Shown here: one piece after another, positions 6,453 to 10,491 of the stretch
Position numbering within the stretch: position 1 is the first letter of the stretch
Layout: each line of letters opens with the position of its first letter
Assembly: GCA_964607135.1 (NCBI GenBank)
Contig: CAZSIV010000057.1
Span: 1-10,491, forward strand
Direction of reading: 5' to 3'
DNA from: Metaruminococcus_A sp964607135
GTDB taxonomy: Bacteria > Bacillota > Clostridia > Oscillospirales > Ruminococcaceae
DNA length: 10,491 nucleotides
Notes under the pieces: model-generated
Seen by the model: only the letters and a program-made list of their open reading frames with translations
What the model was told of the DNA's origin: nothing
The model's database searches: none
Made by a program: the position numbers and the translations under genes

Positions 6453-7403
6453 TCAGCCGAGGATGATCTCCTCATAATACCGGTCGATCCGCTCCAGGTC
6501 GGCTTCGGTGAGCTTCCACTCCGTCGCGCCCACGTTTTCCTCGATCTGGCCGGAGCGTTTCGCGCCGACGATGACGCTTGAAACATACGGCTTCTGGGCC
6601 AGATAGTTAAGAGCGAGCTGGGACAGCGGACGGCCGTAGCCGCCGGCGATTTCCTTGAGCTTATTTAAAAATTGCTGAGCCTTAGACCAGACCGGTTCTT
6701 TGAAGAAGGGATAAAATCTGGCCCGATTGTCGCCTTCCCCGAACTGGGGAAGCTCCTTAAACTTTCCGGTCAGCAGCCCGCCCGCAAGCCCGCCGTAGGT
6801 CATAACGGCAATCCCGTGCGTTTGGCAGTACTCCATGGCTTTGACGTTGTTCCGCTCCAGTATGGAGTAATGGGGCTCATAGACCTCGACCGGCAGAAAT
6901 GTTTGCAGCGTTTCGATCTCTTCGATGCTGAAATTGGAAACGCCGAAGTGTTTGATCTTTCCGCTCTCCTTGATCTTCGCCATCGCCTCGCCTGTTTTTT
7001 CCAGCGGGGTGTCAACGTCCGGCCAGTGGAGAAGGTAAACGTCGATCACATCGACGTCAAGCCGTTTGAGCGAGGCGTCGATTTCTTTGTAAAGGCTTTC
7101 CGGCTTGAGACATTTCCGGGGGCTTCCGTCCGGGTTGCGGCCCAGAATCCCGCACTTGGTGGTGAGGATCAGCCTGTCCCGATGGCCCTTAATCGCCCGA
7201 CCGACCACCTCTTCGGCGTGGCCGCTGCCATAACCCGGGGCGGTGTCGATCATCGTCACCCCCAGCTCAATCGCCCTGCGGATGGCGTCGGCCGAATCCC
7301 GGTCGTCGACCCTTCCCCAATAATCGTTCCCATAAGCCCATGTTCCCAGGCAGATTTCAGAAGCCTCCAGGCCGGTCTTTCCAAATGATTTATATCGCAT
7401 CAT
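6453..7403 (-). CDS. Aldo/keto reductase (AKR11/IolS-like)
   Basis: A cytosolic NADPH-dependent oxidoreductase of 316 residues with a full (beta/alpha)8 barrel. The catalytic tetrad is complete: Asp53 and Tyr58 in MIDTAPGYG, Lys83 in LTTKCG and His126 in YLLHWPD. The family segments KIKHFGVSNFS (middle) and SVIVGAKRSGQIEENVGA (C-terminal cofactor-binding loop) are present. The overall layout resembles the IolS/YhdN group of Bacillus, which reduces sugars and small aldehydes or ketones; the true substrate cannot be told. GGAGGG lies about five bases before ATG 7403; a second ATG follows directly. A promoter is visible at 7473-7500. The gene is divergent from the WYL regulator, which is a natural candidate for its control, and is followed by the zincin gene. 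Confidence 0.93.
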   Translation of the reverse strand: MMRYKSFGKTGLEASEICLGTWAYGNDYWGRVDDRDSADAIRRAIELGVTMIDTAPGYGSGHAEEVVGRAIKGHRDRLILTTKCGILGRNPDGSPRKCLKPESLYKEIDASLKRLDVDVIDVYLLHWPDVDTPLEKTGEAMAKIKESGKIKHFGVSNFSIEEIETLQTFLPVEVYEPHYSILERNNVKAMEYCQTHGIAVMTYGGLAGGLLTGKFKELPQFGEGDNRARFYPFFKEPVWSKAQQFLNKLKEIAGGYGRPLSQLALNYLAQKPYVSSVIVGAKRSGQIEENVGATEWKLTEADLERIDRYYEEIILG

Positions 7404-7472
7404 TCATCCCTCCATATACCAAAGGCGTCTATTGTCGGCCTCAAGCGGATTTCATTTAAGCATACAGAAATT

Positions 7473-7500
7473 ATTATACCGGTTCTCAGGAAAAAATCAA
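7473..7500 (-). promoter_or_regulatory. Probable promoter of the aldo/keto reductase gene
   Basis: On the minus strand there is a -35 TTGATT (7495-7500), a 16-base spacer and a perfect -10 TATAAT (7473-7478), about 65 bases before the start codon. Confidence 0.65.
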
Positions 7501-7545
7501 CGGAATCGGACAGATCCCTTCAAATTTATGGACAGCTCATTTCTC

Positions 7546-7574
7546 TTGTGCTCCGTCCATGGGTATGCTACAAT
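7546..7574 (+). promoter_or_regulatory. Probable promoter of the WYL regulator gene
   Basis: A -35 TTGTGC (7546-7551), a 17-base spacer and a -10 TACAAT (7569-7574), with TG one base upstream of the -10 (extended -10). A start near 7581 falls after the earlier in-frame codons, so the protein cannot begin at 7432 from this promoter. Confidence 0.7.
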
Positions 7575-7599
7575 ATTGGCAAAAAAGAGGTGGTCCGTT

Positions 7600-8589
7600 T
7601 TGGCGAAGTCCCCCAACCAGAAATTAAAGCTGCTCTATCTGTCGCGGATTTTTCAGGAGCGAACCGACGAAGAGCACAGCCTCACCGTCCGGCAGCTGAT
7701 CGGGGCGCTGGGGGAATACGGCATATCGGCGGAACGCAAGTCGATCTACGACGATTTGGAGGCGCTCAGGCTGTTTGGGCTGGACATCGCGGCGACCCAG
7801 GCGAAAAGCCGCGGCTATTTCCTGGCAAGCCGGGAGTTCGAGCTGCCGGAACTAAAGCTCCTGGCCGACGCCGTCGCCTCCTCCAAATTTATCACCGAGA
7901 AAAAATCCAACCAGCTGATCAAAAAGATCGAGGGGCTTGCCAGCAACTATGAGGCGCGCCAGCTCCAGCGGCAGGTTTTTGTGTCGAACCGGGTCAAGAC
8001 GATGAATGAAAAGGTTTATTACAACGTCGACGCCGTCCACCAGGCGATCTCGGCGGAGCGTCAGGTGTCGTTTTGCTACTTTGATTACAACACCGATAAG
8101 GAAAAGGTTTACCGCGGCGGCGGGGAAACCCGGAAGGCGAGTCCTTACGCGCTGGTCTGGGACGACGAAAATTATTATATGGTTGCCTATTACGAAAAGT
8201 ATGAGACCATCGCCCAGTTCCGGATCGACAAGATGGAGCGCATCTCGATCCTGGAGGAGCGGTGTATCCCCCGCCCTGCGGAATTTGACGCGGCGGTTTA
8301 TTCCCAGAGGATCTTCAACATGTACGGCGGCGAGGAAGAGGTTGTCCGGCTTCGGTTTGACGATTCCCTCATCGGGGTCGTCCTCGACCGGTTTGGGAAG
8401 GACGTGCCGGTCGAGAAGCTGGACGGCGGCTCCTTCGCCGTCCGGATTCATGTCGCCGTCAGCCCGACCTTTCTGGGGTGGCTCTTCCAGTTCGGCGGGC
8501 GGGTTTCCGTCCTCTCGCCCCAGAGCCTGATCGACCGGATGCGGGAACAGCTGGAAACGGTGGCAAGGCTTTACGGCAGAGGGGAATGA
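7600..8589 (+). CDS. WYL-domain transcriptional regulator (YafY/DeoR-like)
   Basis: A cytosolic DNA-binding regulator of 329 residues. An N-terminal winged helix-turn-helix (about 5-75) includes SLTVRQLIGALGEYGISAERKS-type helices and IYDDLEALRLFG. A WYL domain follows (about 140-220), where ENYYMVAYYEK stands in place of the usual WYLVAY and FRIDKMERI closes the domain. A WCX C-terminal extension (about 247-325) completes the common layout. WYL domains are known or thought to bind ligands such as nucleotides or nucleic acids. The chosen TTG start at 7600 has AGAGGTGG six bases upstream and lies after the likely transcription start; the frame is open back to 7432, but that part holds the promoter. 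It is divergent from the reductase gene, suggesting local control. A very strong terminator follows the stop. Confidence 0.9.
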   Translation: MAKSPNQKLKLLYLSRIFQERTDEEHSLTVRQLIGALGEYGISAERKSIYDDLEALRLFGLDIAATQAKSRGYFLASREFELPELKLLADAVASSKFITEKKSNQLIKKIEGLASNYEARQLQRQVFVSNRVKTMNEKVYYNVDAVHQAISAERQVSFCYFDYNTDKEKVYRGGGETRKASPYALVWDDENYYMVAYYEKYETIAQFRIDKMERISILEERCIPRPAEFDAAVYSQRIFNMYGGEEEVVRLRFDDSLIGVVLDRFGKDVPVEKLDGGSFAVRIHVAVSPTFLGWLFQFGGRVSVLSPQSLIDRMREQLETVARLYGRGE

Positions 8590-8599
8590 CGGGGCCCTT

Positions 8600-8640
8600 A
8601 TCGAAAAACGCGGCGGAAAGATCCCGCCGCGTTTTTCGAT
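8600..8640. terminator. Bidirectional intrinsic terminator with perfect 17-bp stem
   Basis: 8600-8616 and 8624-8640 are perfect inverted repeats around the 7-base loop at 8617-8623. The GC core is flanked by AAAAA on the left and TTTTT on the right. It ends the WYL gene on the plus strand and the lipoprotein operon on the minus strand. Confidence 0.9.
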
Positions 8641-8642
8641 AT

Positions 8643-9098
8643 TCAGATGCTGTCCCGCCACCGATTACAGACGGTGTGGAGCGCTTCACAGGATTCCTCC
8701 GTCCAGCGGTAGGCTTGATCGTCAATGGCAACGGATTCACTCCCCGCACCGGAAACGGCCGTCTGGCTTCCATCACCATACCGGATCACCACCCGCCAGA
8801 CCTGCCCGTAATAGACCGCATCCTGTTCCCCGAGAATGGTCAAAGCATTGAGGATCCCGATGATTTCATCGGTCTGCTCCTGATTCAGTATCAGATAGGT
8901 GTAAGACGCTTCCGTCGGATACTCGATCCGGATTTCTTTGACCTGATCGGCGGTCAGTTCGGCAAAGGGTCGGCGTTCTGCCTCCGGGCGGCATCCCGCC
9001 GCAAAAAAGGTGAGGAGCAACCCCGCCAAAAAAGGCAGGCCGTACCGGCGCATCCGCCGGATCAACGGCCTTTTTTCTTTTTGGGGAATCGAAGCCAT
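8643..9098 (-). CDS. Small lipoprotein of unknown function
   Basis: An exported protein of 151 residues. A basic N-terminus (KEKRPLIRRMRR) is followed by a hydrophobic stretch (about 20-33) and FAAGC, a lipobox with lipidated Cys36; Ala at the -3 position is less common than Leu but accepted. The mature part of about 115 residues holds QVKEIRIEY, YGQVWRVVIRYGDGS and AYRWTEESCEALHTV, a small alpha/beta pattern seen in many Clostridia lipoproteins without a known role. AGGAGG lies six bases before ATG 9098, so this start is preferred over the ATG at 9053. The first 37 bases overlap the end of the upstream gene, implying coupled translation. It is GC-rich, unlike the two genes upstream. Confidence 0.8.
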   Translation of the reverse strand: MASIPQKEKRPLIRRMRRYGLPFLAGLLLTFFAAGCRPEAERRPFAELTADQVKEIRIEYPTEASYTYLILNQEQTDEIIGILNALTILGEQDAVYYGQVWRVVIRYGDGSQTAVSGAGSESVAIDDQAYRWTEESCEALHTVCNRWRDSI

Positions 9099-9856
9099 AC
9101 TGCGCCTCCTATAAAAAACACAAAAGTGACAATCAAGAATAGTCCGAAACCAGAATAGGATTTCATCGATGAAGGATTATTTCCTCCATAAAATTCTGTT
9201 GTATTTTCACATAATGATTCTAAATAATACACCATATCAGACTTTGTATAAACCTGACCATTAGCTAACAACGGTTGATATTCAGACGAAAATGGGATAT
9301 AAAAATCGTCTTCATTTTGATGGATATAAACAAAGTTTGTTATACTTCCCTTGATAGTTACAACAGCCAAGAAATCAGGATATAATAAATTATTTCTTTG
9401 AAGAATTTCGTTTAGCGTACTCTGATCCAGAATAAAATTATATATACTATTATCCGTCTTTTTGACTTCTGTAGTGATCGGAACATACTCACCAAAAAGA
9501 TTATCTTCCGCTAGACCTATTATGTATTTATCTTTAGATTCAAAGATAGGAAAAGCATAATAATTATATGATGAGTTCTCAACACCAACATATAAATTAT
9601 CATTCTTAACATAATCGGAAAACGAATCAAGATCAAAAATACATATTCTTTTTGCCTTACTGTAATCTATTTCGATATTAATTTCTTGATCCAGCAAAGA
9701 CTTTGTAGAAGATAAATACATTTGATTATTCTTAGAAATTTTTTCAACAACCTGCTTTGACATGGATTCATGTCTAAAGTCATAATTATCTGCCGCTAAA
9801 ACATAATTAAAAAAAAGCAAACAAATAATTAACCCGCTTATTACTAGCTTCTTCAT
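9062..9856 (-). CDS. Secreted, C-terminally membrane-anchored protein of unknown function
   Basis: A protein of 264 residues that I do not recognise. A signal peptide (1-21, probable cut after Ala21 in YVLA/ADN) is followed by about 215 extracellular residues rich in Asn, Tyr, Ser and Asp. A single membrane helix (about 237-254) and the cytosolic tail RFPKKKKGR follow. There is no LPXTG motif, so anchoring is by the helix and not by sortase. The start is ATG 9856 with a GGGGG-type ribosome site 6 bases upstream. The peptidase gene ends 15 bases before it, so both are on one transcript; the protein might be an inhibitor, substrate or partner of that peptidase (inference from position only). 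The gene is strongly AT-rich except for its last codons, which overlap the lipoprotein gene. Confidence 0.8.
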   Translation of the reverse strand: MKKLVISGLIICLLFFNYVLAADNYDFRHESMSKQVVEKISKNNQMYLSSTKSLLDQEINIEIDYSKAKRICIFDLDSFSDYVKNDNLYVGVENSSYNYYAFPIFESKDKYIIGLAEDNLFGEYVPITTEVKKTDNSIYNFILDQSTLNEILQRNNLLYPDFLAVVTIKGSITNFVYIHQNEDDFYIPFSSEYQPLLANGQVYTKSDMVYYLESLCENTTEFYGGNNPSSMKSYSGFGLFLIVTFVFFIGGAVWLRFPKKKKGR

Positions 9857-9871
9857 AATTTACCCCCGTAT

Positions 9872-10417
9872 TCATCTATAAAAGTGATCGTTATATTTCC
9901 CTAATGAACACCCCTGAATAAGATGTGGAAGATAAACAGACTGCCGTATACCTCCCGAAGGATTATTTAAAATTAGATAAATAGTATCAAAATAATCGTT
10001 ATATCCAACGGCAACATACACATGACCAGGATTTGTTACTCCAACTGTTAAAGGAATACCACTATTTAATTTGTTTTTAATATACGAATATGTAAAACCG
10101 CTTGTTGCCCTATTATACGAATAATTATTATGAGTTATATATCTGATTGCTGCCATATGATCGTTATAATTGCCACCATAAGTTTGATTCGCACTGCCCT
10201 TAATATAAGCAACTGCTTGAGCTTCGGTTCTACCATTATTAGGATACCAATAGTCACCAATCATTTTTGCAGAGGTGACCCAGCACCAGTTCGAACCAGA
10301 AGGTTGAGCTCGAGTGGGAATATTAAGCGTTAAAGAACCTACATTAAAAGTCAATAGAAAAAGTGAAATAATACACAGAAGATATGAAGTAAATAATATT
10401 TTTAATTTACGTTTCAT
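9872..10417 (-). CDS. Secreted papain-like (C39/C70-type) cysteine peptidase
   Basis: A probable extracellular cysteine peptidase of 181 residues. A signal peptide or anchor covers about residues 5-28. The core begins NIPTRAQPSGSNWCWVTSA, with catalytic Cys45 and Gln38 placed like the oxyanion-hole Gln of papain. Catalytic His132 lies in NPGHVYVAVGYND, and Asn152 in LNNPSGG takes the third position. The WCW motif with an early Gln is typical of the papain-like AvrRpt2/C39_2 group. At about 150 mature residues it is a minimal single-domain enzyme. AGAGGAG lies upstream of ATG 10417. The gene leads an operon with the anchored protein and the lipoprotein. It is AT-rich against its surroundings, which suggests acquisition. 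It is not a bacteriocin-transporter peptidase, as no ABC domains are fused. Activity and target are unknown; a catalytically weakened toxin-like role is also possible. Confidence 0.82.
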   Translation of the reverse strand: MKRKLKILFTSYLLCIISLFLLTFNVGSLTLNIPTRAQPSGSNWCWVTSAKMIGDYWYPNNGRTEAQAVAYIKGSANQTYGGNYNDHMAAIRYITHNNYSYNRATSGFTYSYIKNKLNSGIPLTVGVTNPGHVYVAVGYNDYFDTIYLILNNPSGGIRQSVYLPHLIQGCSLGKYNDHFYR

Positions 10418-10442
10418 GACTACACTCCTCTTAATTAATAAC

Positions 10443-10489
10443 GTACTGTAAAGTTAAATGAAAGTTGAAGACCCGTCAGCCTAGATGGT
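10443..10489 (-). repeat. Right copy of the gapped element shared with the left end
   Basis: On the minus strand this stretch carries accat, ctg, cggg, tttcat and actttacagtac in the same order as 1-51. It ends 25 bases before the peptidase start codon. No convincing -35/-10 pair is seen in 10418-10491 apart from a weak TTCATT / TATTAA (spacer 16) that begins in the tttcat block, so the element may itself carry the promoter. Confidence 0.45.
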
Positions 10490-10491
10490 AC

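Noticed and set aside
7432..7599. Extension of the WYL regulator to 7432
   Set aside because: The extra codons overlap both divergent promoters and have no ribosome site; the domain begins just after TTG 7600.
7852..8661. Minus-strand open frame of 269 codons
   Set aside because: It is the mirror of the WYL regulator gene and runs through the terminator hairpin.
9062..9090. Sortase-type cell-wall anchor on the exported protein
   Set aside because: The C-terminal helix plus Lys tail resembles one, but there is no LPXTG-like motif before the helix.
1..10491. Prophage or insertion sequence bounded by the end repeats
   Set aside because: No transposase, integrase or phage structural gene is present, and the genes between are ordinary chromosomal types; the end elements are kept only as a regulatory or repeat candidate.

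Overview
The window looks like chromosomal DNA of a Gram-positive, low-to-mid GC Bacillota (Clostridia, perhaps an Oscillospirales-type gut bacterium). The signs are strong AGGAGG-type ribosome sites, GTG and TTG starts, an intramembrane-sensing histidine kinase pair, a WYL regulator, a DUF3267 membrane zincin, a lipoprotein, and no outer-membrane genes. This assignment is an inference from gene families and base composition; no rRNA or tRNA is present to confirm it. Most of the window is GC-rich (41 of 60 bases at 8401-8460), but about 9100-10440 is clearly AT-rich (17 of 60 at 9601-9660, 19 of 60 at 10021-10080).

Layout. 1-655: AT-rich leader, a small XRE-family regulator (+) and a bidirectional terminator. 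730-5038 (-): an apparent operon of a GH95-like glycoside hydrolase, an OmpR-type response regulator and a BceS-like histidine kinase, read from a good promoter at 5010-5038. 5039-5200: a divergent promoter region. 5216-5700 (+): a four-helix membrane protein whose proper start is out of frame with its body. 5761-7403 (-): an aldo/keto reductase followed by a DUF3267 membrane zincin, the latter also carrying a frameshift. 7600-8589 (+): a WYL-domain regulator divergent from the reductase. 8643-10417 (-): three exported proteins in a row, namely a papain-like cysteine peptidase, a membrane-anchored extracellular protein and a lipoprotein.

How the parts may work together. The kinase and regulator overlap by 14 bases and are surely co-expressed; the sugar hydrolase upstream probably shares their transcript. 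The 5' leader of the hydrolase gene carries what looks like a decayed copy of the ribosome site and first codons of the response regulator, suggesting that the hydrolase gene came to lie between an old regulator promoter and the present regulator. The WYL regulator may control the divergent reductase/zincin pair. The AT-rich peptidase and anchored-protein genes look acquired and are joined to a GC-rich lipoprotein gene by an overlap.

The most unusual features are the regulator-like leader before the hydrolase, two neighbouring genes that each need one extra base near an A-run to be intact, the compositionally foreign exported-peptidase operon, and a related gapped sequence element at both ends of the window, each pointing inward at the first gene. 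Nothing here matches a known defence system, CRISPR array, insertion sequence or prophage module.
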